DNA of 64,000 bases from Edwardsiella anguillarum ET080813. Lineage in GTDB: Bacteria > Pseudomonadota > Gammaproteobacteria > Enterobacterales > Enterobacteriaceae. The stretch covers positions 4,066,350 through 4,130,349 of the forward strand of contig NZ_CP006664.1 in NCBI RefSeq assembly GCF_000264765.2, given 5' to 3'. This document shows, one piece after another, positions 1 to 9,600 of this stretch; the first letter of the stretch is position 1; every line of letters begins with the position of its first letter. The notes beneath the pieces were generated by a model. It worked only from the letters and a program-made list of their open reading frames with translations, made no database searches and was not told the origin of the DNA. Both the position numbers and the translations under genes were made by a program.

Positions 1-226
1 GGCGGTTCTCTTCGAGCAGGCGCAGCGCCGCGGGGTTTTTCTCGATGGCGGTCACCCGCAGAGAGGGAAACTGCAGCGCGGCCTCAATCGATACGCTGCC
101 GGTTCCCGCCCCGATATCGATCAGATGGCTGGCACGGTGCAGCTCAAGTTTGCTGAGGGCCAGCGCGCGCACCGCCTCTTTGGTCATCGGCACCGTTTCG
201 CCGCGCAGAAAAAGCTCATCGTTCAT
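1..226 (-). CDS. cbiT: CbiT, cobalt-precorrin-6B C15-methyltransferase (decarboxylating), 5' part only
   Basis: Only the first 75 codons are in the window; the gene runs off its left end. The translation opens [20 protein letters not shown] and continues into an S-adenosylmethionine-binding motif I (IDIGAGTGSVSIEAA) followed by an acidic end of strand 2 (AIEKNP). This is the layout of CbiT, the class I methyltransferase that methylates C15 and decarboxylates the C12 acetate side chain in anaerobic corrin synthesis. The ATG at 226 overlaps the end of cbiE by 11 bp, so translation is probably coupled. CbiE and CbiT correspond to the two halves of aerobic CobL; here they are separate genes, as in Salmonella. 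Confidence 0.9.
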   Translation of the reverse strand, partial: MNDELFLRGETVPMTKEAVRALALSKLELHRASHLIDIGAGTGSVSIEAALQFPSLRVTAIEKNPAALRLLEENR

Positions 227-821
227 CGAGGATCACCACCGCGTTCATCTCATAGTCGGCGCGAACCTCACTGACGGGCAGCCAGTGGATCCGCTCTCTC
301 TCCATCGCCAGGTTTTCACCGATCACCATCCAGCGATGCCCCTTCCCCCGCGCCACCAGCTGCGCGGCGATCTCTTTCGGTCCACAGCGCGCGTCGGTGA
401 CCATCGCCACCCTGTCATGGCGCGCCAGCTGATCAAAATCGACCCGGCGGCCGTGGCTGCTGGTGAGCCACATCTCGTTCATGTCGATGCCCGCCTGCGC
501 GCAGAGGTACTGCACCGCGCTGATGCCGGGAATGATACGCACATGCTCAATGCCAAAGTGCGCCACGATCCGCGTGCCGATGCCGTAAAACAGCGGATCG
601 CCGGAGGCCATGATCACCACGCGGTGCAGGCGCCGGGCCTCGAGCCAGGCCAACAGCGCCGCGACGTTGGCGCCGAGGGCGAAGATCTCGCCGCGAAAGT
701 CCGGAAACTGCCGTAAATGACGCGCCCCGCCCACCAGGCACTCTGCCTGCGCGATCGCATCGCGCGCCGCGGGAGTTATCAGATGGACGCCCGCGGGGCC
801 CACCCCCACGACCGTCAACAC
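216..821 (-). CDS. cbiE: CbiE, cobalt-precorrin-7 C5-methyltransferase
   Basis: A 201-residue tetrapyrrole methylase. The N-terminus [19 protein letters not shown] carries the glycine-rich loop typical of this fold, and the mid-region motif [15 protein letters not shown] is the second SAM-site signature of the family. It adds the C5 methyl group in the oxygen-independent cobalamin pathway. Length agrees with stand-alone CbiE. Its start overlaps the end of cbiD (815-821) and its end overlaps cbiT, as expected for a gene inside the cbi operon. Confidence 0.93.
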   Translation of the reverse strand: MLTVVGVGPAGVHLITPAARDAIAQAECLVGGARHLRQFPDFRGEIFALGANVAALLAWLEARRLHRVVIMASGDPLFYGIGTRIVAHFGIEHVRIIPGISAVQYLCAQAGIDMNEMWLTSSHGRRVDFDQLARHDRVAMVTDARCGPKEIAAQLVARGKGHRWMVIGENLAMERERIHWLPVSEVRADYEMNAVVILDER

Positions 822-1954
822 CGCAGATCCGCCACGATGGCGGCGACCGAGCGGTTGCTGCCCAGCGTCTGGTTATCAAACGAGAACAGAATGGCGTCGC
901 AGATCGGCAGATTCTGGGTAAAACGCAGCCGCTCTATCACGCGCTGGCAGATGCGAGCAGCGAGATGGTCATACAGCGACTGAAAGCCGTAGGCGTCGAT
1001 ATGCTCCATCGCCGCCTCGGTCGTGTCGCAGTCGCGCACCCGCGTCAGCAGCGCCAGCGGCGCGCCCAGCAGCGCCAGATGCGCCACCAGCGTCTCCATG
1101 CGCGCATCGGCCATATGGCTGTGGGTGTGGAAGATCCCGGCGGCGACCTTGATCAGCTTGCCCGGGTGGCCGACCAGCACGATCTGGCGAAACCCCAGAC
1201 GCACCGCCTCCTCGACCATATAGCCGACGAAGTTGCTCATCGTCACCACCGCATCGGCCGCGATCCCCATCTGCTCCCGCACAAAGCGCTCGCCGTGGTT
1301 GCCCGGCACCAGCACCACCCGCGTCATCCCGGCGGCGCGCTTCATCTCCAGGGTCAGCGCCAGCGAACGCTTCCAGCTCTCCTCCGACATCGGCGTCACG
1401 ATGCCCGTGGTGCCGATAATCGAGATGCCGCCCAGGATACCCAGGCGGGCGTTATAGGTTTTCTGCGCCCGCGCGACGCCCTCCGGCGCAAAGATCTCGA
1501 CCGCGGCGCCGCGCGTCGGGCCGATCGCCTCGCGCACCGCCGACTCAATGGTGTGGCGGGGCGTGCGGTTGATCGCCGCGCTGCCGATGGGCAGGCCAAT
1601 GCCCTTGCGCGTCACGGTGCCGATCCCCTCGCCCCCCGACAGCGAGATCGCGCCGCTGTCGTTGAGCGTGACCCGCGCGAAAATCAGCATACCGTGGGTC
1701 GCATCGACATCATCGCCGCCGTCTTTGCGAATGGCGGCGATGGCCTGCTCCCCCTCGATATGCGGGGATTCAACGCTCAGGTTCAGCGTGACGCCGGAGG
1801 GAGTCACGATGGCGACCTGATGGATCAGCTGCTGGCGCAGCGCCATCAGCGCGGCGACCTTGGCGGCCGCGGTGGCGCAGGAGCCGGTGGTATAGCCCTT
1901 GCGCAGCGCCTTTCCGTGGTGCCACACCGGCGTATCAAAGGCCCGATCGCTCAT
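815..1954 (-). CDS. cbiD: CbiD, cobalt-precorrin-5B C1-methyltransferase
   Basis: A 379-residue protein with the CbiD hallmark near its N-terminus ([20 protein letters not shown]) and the conserved C-terminal stretch around [20 protein letters not shown]. CbiD acts in the ring-contraction section of anaerobic corrin synthesis, methylating C1. It overlaps cbiC by 4 bp at its start (1951-1954) and cbiE at its end. No truncation is seen and the length matches the Salmonella enzyme closely. Confidence 0.94.
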   Translation of the reverse strand: MSDRAFDTPVWHHGKALRKGYTTGSCATAAAKVAALMALRQQLIHQVAIVTPSGVTLNLSVESPHIEGEQAIAAIRKDGGDDVDATHGMLIFARVTLNDSGAISLSGGEGIGTVTRKGIGLPIGSAAINRTPRHTIESAVREAIGPTRGAAVEIFAPEGVARAQKTYNARLGILGGISIIGTTGIVTPMSEESWKRSLALTLEMKRAAGMTRVVLVPGNHGERFVREQMGIAADAVVTMSNFVGYMVEEAVRLGFRQIVLVGHPGKLIKVAAGIFHTHSHMADARMETLVAHLALLGAPLALLTRVRDCDTTEAAMEHIDAYGFQSLYDHLAARICQRVIERLRFTQNLPICDAILFSFDNQTLGSNRSVAAIVADLRC

Positions 1955-2583
1955 GTTGCCCCCCGCAGGTGGTACAGCACGGCGTTAACGATCGCCGCCG
2001 CCACGTTGCTGCCGCCCTTGCGCCCCAGCGCCGCAATGGCGGGCAAGCCGCTGTGCGTCAGCGCCGCTTTCGACTCCGCCGCGCCGACAAACCCCACCGG
2101 CACCCCCACCACGCCGCCGACGGCGATATCGTGCTCCAGCAGGCGGAATAGCGCCGTCGGCGCATTGCCAAAGACGAACACCGGGCGCTCCGCCTCCGCC
2201 ACCGCCCGATCGACCGCCGCCATGGAGCGGGTGATCCCCTGCGCCTGCGCCTGCGCCACCACCCGCGCATCGCTGATATAGCAGCGGCACTCGCCGCCAA
2301 ACGTGGCCAGCAGGGGCTTGTTGATCCCCGAGAGGGCCATCGTCGTATCGGTGTAGATGACGGACGGGCGGCTCAGCGCCGCGCACAGCTGCGTCAGCGC
2401 ATCCGGGGAAAACCAGAGGATATCCAGCCAGTCAAAATCGGCGGTGGTGTGGATAACCCGCGTGACGATCGCCTCGTGCAGCGGGCTGGCGAACCGATAC
2501 GCCGGGCGCGTCTCACGGATGATCTCGCCGATGATGTCGAAGCTTTTGGCCTCAATCGCCCGGGGTTGCTGGATATATTGCAT
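1951..2583 (-). CDS. cbiC: CbiC, cobalt-precorrin-8 methylmutase
   Basis: A 210-residue precorrin isomerase. The conserved motif [13 protein letters not shown] contains the histidine associated with the 1,5-methyl shift from C11 to C12 in this family, and the C-terminal half carries the glycine-rich [17 protein letters not shown] segment. The product is cobyrinate. The gene sits 12 bp downstream of cbiB and overlaps cbiD by 4 bp. Confidence 0.94.
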   Translation of the reverse strand: MQYIQQPRAIEAKSFDIIGEIIRETRPAYRFASPLHEAIVTRVIHTTADFDWLDILWFSPDALTQLCAALSRPSVIYTDTTMALSGINKPLLATFGGECRCYISDARVVAQAQAQGITRSMAAVDRAVAEAERPVFVFGNAPTALFRLLEHDIAVGGVVGVPVGFVGAAESKAALTHSGLPAIAALGRKGGSNVAAAIVNAVLYHLRGAT

Positions 2584-2595
2584 GCTCTCGTCTCC

Positions 2596-3555
2596 TCAGG
2601 CCGCGCCGGCCACCAGCCAGCGCACCGCCATCAACAGCGCCAGCGCCAGGGCTGACGCGACCCACATCAGTCGAATCGTTCGGGAAATATCGTCCGGGGT
2701 AACCGCGCGGCGCGCATCGCCGATCCAGGGCTTCTCCACCCGCTGGCCGAAGTAGTCGTTCGGCCCCCCCAGCCGGATCCCCAACGCGCCGGCCACGGTC
2801 GCCTCTGACCACGCGCAGTTGGGGCTGCTGTGGCAGCGGCGATCGCGCCAGCCGATGCGCAGCGCGCGGGAAAAATCGTCGCGGCACAGCCACGCCGCCG
2901 CGCTCAGCAGCAGCCAGCTCAGCCGCGCGGGCAGGTAGTTCGCCGCATCATCCATCCGGGCGCTCACCATGCCGATCGCTCGGTACTTCTCATGCTTGTA
3001 GCCCACCATCGAATCGAGGGTATTGACCGCCTTGTAGGCCATCGCCAGCGGCGCGCCGCCCAGCAGCAGGAAGAACAGCGGTGCGATGATGCCATCCACC
3101 GTATTCTCGGCAACGGTCTCCACCACCGCCCGGTTGATCTGCGGCGGCTGCAGCTGCGAGGTATCGCGGCCCACGATCCAGGAGAGCTTTTCGCGGCTCT
3201 CGGCGAGCGCGCCGGCGCGCAGCGGCCGTTCGACCTCCCGGGCGGCGTCCGCCAGGCAGCGGCCGGCCAGCGTGGTAAAGATCATCCAGACCTCGACCGC
3301 CCACCCCAGCCACGGATGGATCGCCCGCGCCAGCGTCACGCCCCCCCAGGCCACGCCCCACGTCCCCCCCACCACCGTCAGCCACATCAGGCCGCCGCCG
3401 ATGCGCAGCGCACCCTCGCTGCGGCAGCGACGGCGTACGCACCGCTGCAGGGCGGTGATCAGCAGCCCCATCCAGCGTACCGGGTGCGGCCAGCGCGGCG
3501 GATCGCCGATCGCGGCGTCGAGGATCCAGGCGAGGCACCAGGCCAGGAGCGTCAT
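2596..3555 (-). CDS. cbiB: CbiB, adenosylcobinamide-phosphate synthase
   Basis: A 319-residue membrane protein when started at the ATG at 3555 (MTLLAWCLAWILDAAIGDPP); this matches the usual CbiB length, and the ATG overlaps the cbiA stop as ATGA. The open frame extends further upstream to 3702, but that part lies inside cbiA. Family signatures visible are GDPPRWPHPVRWMG near the start and YKAVNTLDSMVGYKHEKY in the middle. CbiB joins aminopropanol phosphate, the product line of PduX and CobD, to adenosylcobyric acid, so it is the biochemical link to the neighbouring pduX gene. Confidence 0.94.
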   Translation of the reverse strand: MTLLAWCLAWILDAAIGDPPRWPHPVRWMGLLITALQRCVRRRCRSEGALRIGGGLMWLTVVGGTWGVAWGGVTLARAIHPWLGWAVEVWMIFTTLAGRCLADAAREVERPLRAGALAESREKLSWIVGRDTSQLQPPQINRAVVETVAENTVDGIIAPLFFLLLGGAPLAMAYKAVNTLDSMVGYKHEKYRAIGMVSARMDDAANYLPARLSWLLLSAAAWLCRDDFSRALRIGWRDRRCHSSPNCAWSEATVAGALGIRLGGPNDYFGQRVEKPWIGDARRAVTPDDISRTIRLMWVASALALALLMAVRWLVAGAA

Positions 3556-4931
3556 AGGGCCGCCCTGGCGGCCGCCAGCCAGCGATTCAGCATCTGCGGG
3601 CGCTGGGCAAAATGAACGTGCAGATAGCTGGCAAAGGCGCTGCCTGCCTGCCATCCCCCCTCCCACGCCTGGGTGGTCACCCCATCGCGCACTTTGCGGC
3701 ACGCCAGCAGCGCGGGGGTTTGCGGTGAAAAGTCAGAGTAGTGGAACTCATGCCCGCGCAGCGTTTCGCCGCGCTCCGCCAGCAGCGTCGGCTGGCGCGC
3801 CTGAGCCTCGCAGTAGCCAAAGCGGGTCAGCCGCCGCCCCATTTTACTGTGACCGGGAATAATATTGGCCATGGGGTGGATCTCACCGTCGGCATCCTCC
3901 AGCGTGCTGCCAAGATACATCAGCCCGCCGCACTCGGCGTAGATCGCCGCGCCGCGCCGGTGCGCCGCGCGCAGGCTCGCCAGCATCGGTGCGTTGGCCG
4001 CCAGCCTCCCGGCATACAGCTCCGGGTAGCCGCCGCCTAGCCACACCATCTGGCAGTCGGGCAGCCGGGCGTCATGCAGAGGGCTAAAGCGGACGATCTC
4101 GACGCCCGTGCGTTCGAGCAGCGCCACGTTGTCCGGGTAGTAGAAGTTGAACGCCTCGTCCTCGGCCATGGCCAGCGTCAAGCCGCGGCCGGCGTCGGCG
4201 GCGGGCAGCGCAGGCCAGGCGCCCGGCGGCAGCGACGCCATCTGGCACAGGGAGAGCAAACGATCGATATCCAGGGTACGTTCGAGCGCGGCGGCAAACG
4301 CCTGCCAGGGCTGCGTCCGCACGACGGACTCTCGGGCCGTCACCAGGCCGAGGTGGCGCTCGGGCAAGGAAATCCCCGCCATCTGCGGGATATAGCCGAG
4401 CACGGGAATGGCGCAGTAGCGTTCGATGGCCGTTTTAAGCAGCGCGAAATGCGCCTCGCTGTTGACGCGATTCACCATCACGCCCGCGATATTCAACGTG
4501 GGATCAAAGCGCTGAAAGCCCATCACCGTGGCGGCGATGGAGGTGGAGACCGCCTTGCCATCCACCAGGAGGATCACCGGACAGCGCAGCTGCTTGGCCA
4601 TCCCCGCGCTGCTGCAGTAGTCCGGATCGGTGCCGTAGCCATCATACAGCCCCATCACCCCCTCGATGACCGCGACGTCGGCCCGCTGCATCCGTTCGCT
4701 AAACAGCGCGTTGAGCGTCGGTTCGGGTAGCATAAAGCTATCGAGGTTGCAGGAGGCGCTGCCGCACACGGCCGTATGCCAGCCGGTATCGAGGTAGTCC
4801 GGCCCCACTTTGTACGGCTGAACGCGCAGCCCACGCTGTTTCAATAGACTCAGCAACCCCAGCGTCAGCGTGGTTTTGCCACAGCCGCTGCCGGTGCCCG
4901 CCAGAACGAACGCGTACTGCTGTGCCGCCAT
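3552..4931 (-). CDS. cbiA: CbiA, cobyrinic acid a,c-diamide synthase
   Basis: First gene of the operon, 459 residues from the ATG at 4931 (MAAQQYAFVLAGTGSGCGKT). An in-frame upstream codon at 4973 would add 14 residues, but the 459-residue form has the expected length and starts right before the P-loop. Domains: an N-terminal DethiobiotinS-like ATPase (GTGSGCGKTTLTLGLL, residues about 11-26) and a C-terminal glutamine amidotransferase with the nucleophile cysteine in YAECGGLMYLG and the motif GHEFHYSDF. It amidates the a and c side chains of cobyrinate. The riboswitch about 110 bp upstream should control it and the genes behind it. Confidence 0.95.
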   Translation of the reverse strand: MAAQQYAFVLAGTGSGCGKTTLTLGLLSLLKQRGLRVQPYKVGPDYLDTGWHTAVCGSASCNLDSFMLPEPTLNALFSERMQRADVAVIEGVMGLYDGYGTDPDYCSSAGMAKQLRCPVILLVDGKAVSTSIAATVMGFQRFDPTLNIAGVMVNRVNSEAHFALLKTAIERYCAIPVLGYIPQMAGISLPERHLGLVTARESVVRTQPWQAFAAALERTLDIDRLLSLCQMASLPPGAWPALPAADAGRGLTLAMAEDEAFNFYYPDNVALLERTGVEIVRFSPLHDARLPDCQMVWLGGGYPELYAGRLAANAPMLASLRAAHRRGAAIYAECGGLMYLGSTLEDADGEIHPMANIIPGHSKMGRRLTRFGYCEAQARQPTLLAERGETLRGHEFHYSDFSPQTPALLACRKVRDGVTTQAWEGGWQAGSAFASYLHVHFAQRPQMLNRWLAAARAAL

Positions 4932-5039
4932 GCCCCTGATCCTGTTCAGGGTGGTTGGAGGGTATAGATACACCGCTACCCAGTCTTGCGACTGTAGGCA
5001 TCAGATCAACCCACTTCCCACCGAAGTTGTTGGTAGTTA

Positions 5040-5191
5040 CCGACGGGCAGGTCTTCTGGCTTAGCGTCCTCCTCGCCCGTCCTTCCCAATCTTGCGATCA
5101 GTGGTGTACACGGGGTCGTCAGCATCACAGCAGCGGGGGCTGCGGGGGATTTACACCCCCTTCCCTACCATTAATATGGCAAACCTGTCGG
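5040..5191 (-). promoter_or_regulatory. Cobalamin riboswitch of the cbi operon
   Basis: Read on the minus strand, the leader contains a clear B12 box (AAGCCAGAAGACCTGCCCGT, near 5043-5062). Upstream of it is the conserved aptamer core GGTAGGGAAGGGGGTGTAAA followed by a GC-rich CCGCAGCCCCCGCTGCTGTGA segment. The outer ends (CCGAC at about 5187-5191 and GTCGG at 5040-5044) can pair as the closing helix. The remaining 108 nt to cbiA (4932-5039) would be the expression platform and contain a small GCAA-loop hairpin around 4982-5006. By analogy with the Salmonella cob leader, adenosylcobalamin binding should repress cbi expression. Confidence 0.9.
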
Positions 5192-5455
5192 CTTAAATGA
5201 TGAGCGGGCAACGCTCGCCCATCATCACAAATAGATATTCATACTCACTCCTGCGCGGCCCTCGTCGCCCGTCGCAGAAGAAAAGACGGCGCAATTTAGC
5301 ATAAAAACAGCATGATGGTACGTCATTCCACCCGTTATTATCATGCCAATAGATTCGCCACCGATCATCAGACTATCACCATAGCACGCTTTTCTCCCGC
5401 AATCCCTCCGGCGCGGCAGGGCTAGGGTGAAAAGCGTGGCTTTCCTGCCGTCGTC
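5192..5455. other. Divergent intergenic region between the cbi leader and pduX
   Basis: About 260 bp that must hold the promoters for both the cbi operon (leftward) and pduX (rightward). AT-rich patches occur at 5290-5350. No confident promoter or operator consensus was picked out; a PocR site would be expected if regulation follows Salmonella, but none could be recognised by eye. Confidence 0.4.
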
Positions 5456-6364
5456 ATGCCACTATGCGGCGAAATTATCGGTTCAAAAGGTGAAGGCGTG
5501 GCGGTTGCGCAGTGCCCCGCATCATGCGGAGAGCTCATTCAAGGCTGGATTTTAGGCAGCGAGAAGTTGGTCTCCTGCCCCGTCGCCTGGTACAGCACGG
5601 TCGAAGTCTGCGACGGCGCGCCGCGGGCGCAGGAGCGCCCGCTCTCCCGAATGATGATCGAACGCCTGCTGCACCACTGGGGCTACCCGGCGCAGATGAG
5701 CCAAGCGTTGCGCATCGAGACTCACTCGACCATCCCCCTGGCCAAGGGAATGGCCAGCAGCACGGCGGACATCGCCGCCACCGCCGTAGCGGCCGCGCAC
5801 CACCTGGGGCGACGGCTGGACGAACCGACGCTGGCGGCGCTGTGTGTCTCGCTGGAGCCCACCGACAGCACCCTGTTTCGCCAGCTAACCCTGTTCGATC
5901 ATAACGATGCCTCCACCCAGGTAGCCTGCGGCAGCGCGCCTGAACTGGATGTGTTGCTGCTCGAAAGCCCGCTGACCCTGCGCACCGCCGACTACCACCG
6001 CCGCGCGCGCCAGAGGGCGTTACTGGCGGAGGCGCCAGCGCTGCAACGCGCCTGGCGACGGCTGCAGGAGGGATGTCAGCGCCAAGATCCTTACCGCCTG
6101 GGAGAGGCGGCCACCCTCAGCGCCATCGCCAGCCAGCGGCTGTTGCCGAAGGCGGATTTCCCCGCGCTGCTGGCCATGGTGGAGACGTTCGGCCTATTTG
6201 GCGTCAACGTGGCGCACAGCGGCAGCGTGGTGGGACTGCTGCTGGATCGTCGCCGGCACGATGTCGAGGCGCTGAGGCGCCACCTCATGCAGCACGGGTT
6301 AACGCGCCACTGGCCCACCCAGCATCTGCTCAAACTGGTCGGCGGCGGCGTCAGGCTGCGCTGA
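5456..6364 (+). CDS. pduX: PduX, L-threonine kinase
   Basis: A 302-residue GHMP-family kinase closely resembling Salmonella PduX: VAVAQCPASCGELIQGWI at residues about 15-32, the ATP loop PLAKGMASSTADIAATA at about 93-109, SLEPTDSTLFRQLTLFDHN, and a C-terminal NVAHSGSVVGLLLDR. PduX makes L-threonine O-3-phosphate, which CobD turns into aminopropanol phosphate for the lower loop of cobalamin. In Salmonella it closes the pdu operon; here no pdu genes are visible and it stands divergent to cbiA. This fits a house-keeping role in B12 synthesis rather than propanediol degradation. The ATG at 5456 was used; an internal GTG before VAVAQCP is an alternative. Confidence 0.93.
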   Translation: MPLCGEIIGSKGEGVAVAQCPASCGELIQGWILGSEKLVSCPVAWYSTVEVCDGAPRAQERPLSRMMIERLLHHWGYPAQMSQALRIETHSTIPLAKGMASSTADIAATAVAAAHHLGRRLDEPTLAALCVSLEPTDSTLFRQLTLFDHNDASTQVACGSAPELDVLLLESPLTLRTADYHRRARQRALLAEAPALQRAWRRLQEGCQRQDPYRLGEAATLSAIASQRLLPKADFPALLAMVETFGLFGVNVAHSGSVVGLLLDRRRHDVEALRRHLMQHGLTRHWPTQHLLKLVGGGVRLR

Positions 6365-6417
6365 GGCGCGGCCGCTGGACAGGCCTCATCGTGAGCTCAG
6401 AATTTGTCTACTACCGT

Positions 6418-6670
6418 GGGGCAGTCCAGGTTATATGTTATGCCTGGTGGCGACAATAATGAATTACTCACAGTTACGGCGTACCCATCAATAGACACGC
6501 GATGCCAGCAGACGGTAAATGCGTGGTGTAGGCAGCGTTCTTCCACGATGGACTGAATGGACTGGATGGACTGGATGGACTGGATGGACTGGATGGACTG
6601 GATGGACTGGATGGACTGGATGGACTGGATGGACTGCCCCCAGAACCGTCTACCGGGGTGGGGCAGTCCA
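6418..6670. repeat. Three copies of an 11-bp motif, one inverted, bracketing a minisatellite
   Basis: The motif GGGGCAGTCCA occurs at 6418-6428 and 6660-6670 in direct orientation and at 6630-6640 in inverse orientation. The last two can pair as a perfect 11-bp stem with a 19-nt loop (6630-6670). The two direct copies are preceded by similar sequence (CTACCGT / CTACCGGGGT). The array lies between the end of pduX and the 3' end of the helicase gene on the opposite strand, so it might act as a bidirectional terminator. Confidence 0.6.
6549..6636. repeat. 9-bp tandem repeat (TGGACTGGA) minisatellite
   Basis: Eight perfect copies of TGGACTGGA run from 6558 to 6629, with a degenerate copy before (6549-6557) and a partial copy after (6630-6636). 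Because the unit is a multiple of three it leaves open frames on both strands (Trp-Thr-Gly or Ser-Pro-Ser repeats), but neither frame looks like a gene. It is intergenic, about 50 bp beyond the helicase stop codon. Confidence 0.95.
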
Positions 6671-6685
6671 CTTCTCCACCTCTAA

Positions 6686-9600
6686 TTATATCAATTCTGA
6701 TTCAAACTCTACATCATTCGTTTCTGCCTCTGCTCCATCAATTAATGCCAAGACAGGATCAAGAAAGCGTTGTGCTTCTTGTAAATCTGTTGCTTGCCGC
6801 AGGTAATGGGGTATTCGTTCAACAAACTCAGAGCGAGATAGAGGCTGATGTTCCAGCAAAGCCTCAAGCATAGCGGGCCGCAACAAACGATGATCCTCAT
6901 CGACGTCGGGAAGCGCAACCTCAATGACATGTTTGGCAAAATACTTAAGTTGTTCCTTAAGACCCGAGTCTGGCATAAGAGAATCGATTGATTCAGATGC
7001 TACTTCAGCACTTGATTCAATTTTTTCCACATACTCGAAGGAAGGGATGACAACTTCTGGAGACAATGTTTTAATCTCATTGAGTTTCCGGATAATCGGG
7101 GACAGAACCTCATCAGGGTTACTAAACCAATCAGTGGACCAAATACGGCTAATTCTCCAACCCAAACGTTCCAAAACATCTTGACGCAAGCGATCGCGAT
7201 CACGAGCAGATTTAGCAGAGTGATAAGCTGCACCATCACACTCGATGCCCATTAAGTATCGGCCAGGACAACCTGGATCTTTCACCGCTAGATCAATAAA
7301 GAATCCTGCGACACCCACCTGAGGTTCACACTCAAACCCCGCGTGATTGAGTGCTTCCATGACAGCAACTTCAAAGTCACTATCTGGAGCCCTACCGGTA
7401 TGAGTCGTTAGAGAATCCAGTTTGCCTCTTTCGGCAAACTGTAAAAAACCTTTCAACGAAATAACCCCAAGCTTACTGGTTTCACTCGTCAATACATCTT
7501 CAGAACGCATTGAACTAAACACATGCATCCGTTTCTTTGAACGAGTAAAAAGCACATTCAAGCGACGCCAGCCGACATTGGAATTGATAGGCCCAAAGCG
7601 TTGATAAACCTTTCCACCATACTCAGAAGGTCCATAGGTAAAGGAAATAAAGATTACATCACGCTCATCCCCTTGGACATTCTCAAGGTTTTTCACAAAA
7701 AGTGGCTCTTCCATAGCATATAAGCCATCGATTGCATCGTTGAATTCAGGGCGGTTTCGGCGCAGTTCATCGATAGCTCGCTCAATCTGATCGCGTTGCT
7801 TGGAACTCATGGCCACCACCCCGAGTGATTCACCCGGCCTGTATTGTGCATGTTGAAGCACAGCCTCGGCAACTGCTTGGGCTTCTTCAATATTGTGTTG
7901 ATTGGAGAAACGCCCTTTCGATACATAGGTAAATTTGATCCCATACTCTGGCGACTCGGCATTTGGGGAGGGGAATATCACCAAATCACTGTTATAAAAA
8001 TGACGGTTAGAGTATGCAATCAACTTTTCGTGCCGTGAACGATAGTGCCAACGCAAACGTCTCATAGGAAACAGAGGTAAAGCCGCATCCAAAATACTGT
8101 CGGTATCACTCAAAGCAGCGGCATCATCGTCATCTTCTCCGTCGGCACTTCGATCAAAGAAACTGGTTGGTGGTAGTTGTTTCGGGTCGCCAACGACCAC
8201 TAGTTGCTTGCCCCTCGCGATGACACCCAATGCATCCTCTGGCTTCACCTGAGATGCTTCGTCCATCACCACCAGGTCAAACTCCATCCGTCCAGGTTCC
8301 AGGTAATGTGCCGCTGACATTGGTCCCATCATGAAGCAAGGTTTAATTGCGACTAAAGCATTACACGCTCGATTAATCAATTGCCTGATAGGGATATGTC
8401 TGGTCTTTTTACCCAGTTCATTTTTGATCAAGGCGAGTTCCGTATATTCGCTTTTCTTACCCCCAGAATTTCCTTCTGGTATATTGCGACAAGCAACTTT
8501 TGCAGCAATCCGTTGACGTTGCAGTTCAATTAGCTTTTTATCGTATTCTTTGAATGAATTCTGCAGAGCATTGCGTTGTGAACCTGAAACCCTCATCAAT
8601 TCAGGGTGGATGTGAATAACCTCTCGAGCCAGCTGATCATGAATTGCTAATGCTAAACCCAATTCAACTTTTTCAATCGGAAGTGACCCAGTAATTACAG
8701 CCGACCAGATTCGCTGCAATCCATTTTCATGCATCTGCTCGTAACAACGGATAAAGTTAATCCACCCATTCAGCCAACGAGGTTGTTGTATTGCCCTTTC
8801 GTTCCGCTCAGCTAATGCACTAAGGGAACCATTGGTCGATTTGAGCCATTGTTCTCTATCCAACATCGTCTCTTGCGCATACAACGAGGCATGCTGAATC
8901 TGTTCACGCCATTTCAAACCGATTTGCGCACCATCGTGACGGAATAAATCGTAATCATTGCTACTTGCCAGATGCCTAACTCGAGTAGCCAAGGCTACAC
9001 AATTTATTTTATCAACCAGTTGCTCGGCAAAATCCGCTGTACAGTTAATAATACGTAACGTCTGTTGATTGTCTTTATTTACCCCAAAGGTCAGTGAATT
9101 TGAGCGTAAAAATCCCCCTAGCTGCGACTTGTCATTTTCGAGAGATGCCTGCAGCACATGCATGTTTTGCACAAGCTCAGAGAAGTGAGCCATCTGCCCT
9201 AATGACATATCTGGACTGATAAACCATCTCTGCAAGGCAATGAGAGTCTCTCGCACCTGTTGGTAACATTGCATCAATATACCTTGCTCACCTAACCAAG
9301 ATGTAGACTCTCCCAATAGGCTAGAAATACGCGGTAATAACTTAGCCTCGAGCTCTACATGCTGAACCAAGGTCATTAATCTCGAGCTAATCTGCGATTT
9401 CTCGATCAAATGCACACCTTTAATGATCTCGCCATCTAGGTTAAACAATCCAGAGCCTATCGCAACTCGCTTTCCAAAACCTATACCGTAATGAGATCGG
9501 ACCTTCTTATACCAATCTCGCAATTGCATTAACTGCTCACAGTCGGTTTCCAATCCTCGATATACGTTACCGAGTTGATCGCCAAAGTCACTTTGTTCGA

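Noticed and set aside
965-2281. 438-codon plus-strand open frame opposite cbiD/cbiC
   Set aside because: Arg/His/Gln-rich translation typical of an antisense shadow in GC-rich DNA; cbiC and cbiD on the other strand are clear.
6549-6636. CRISPR-like array
   Set aside because: Units are 9 bp and contiguous, with no spacers and no cas genes.
6474-6806. Repeat proteins Trp-Thr-Gly (plus) or Ser-Pro-Ser (minus) encoded by the minisatellite
   Set aside because: Open only because the 9-bp unit is a multiple of three; flanking sequence does not look coding.
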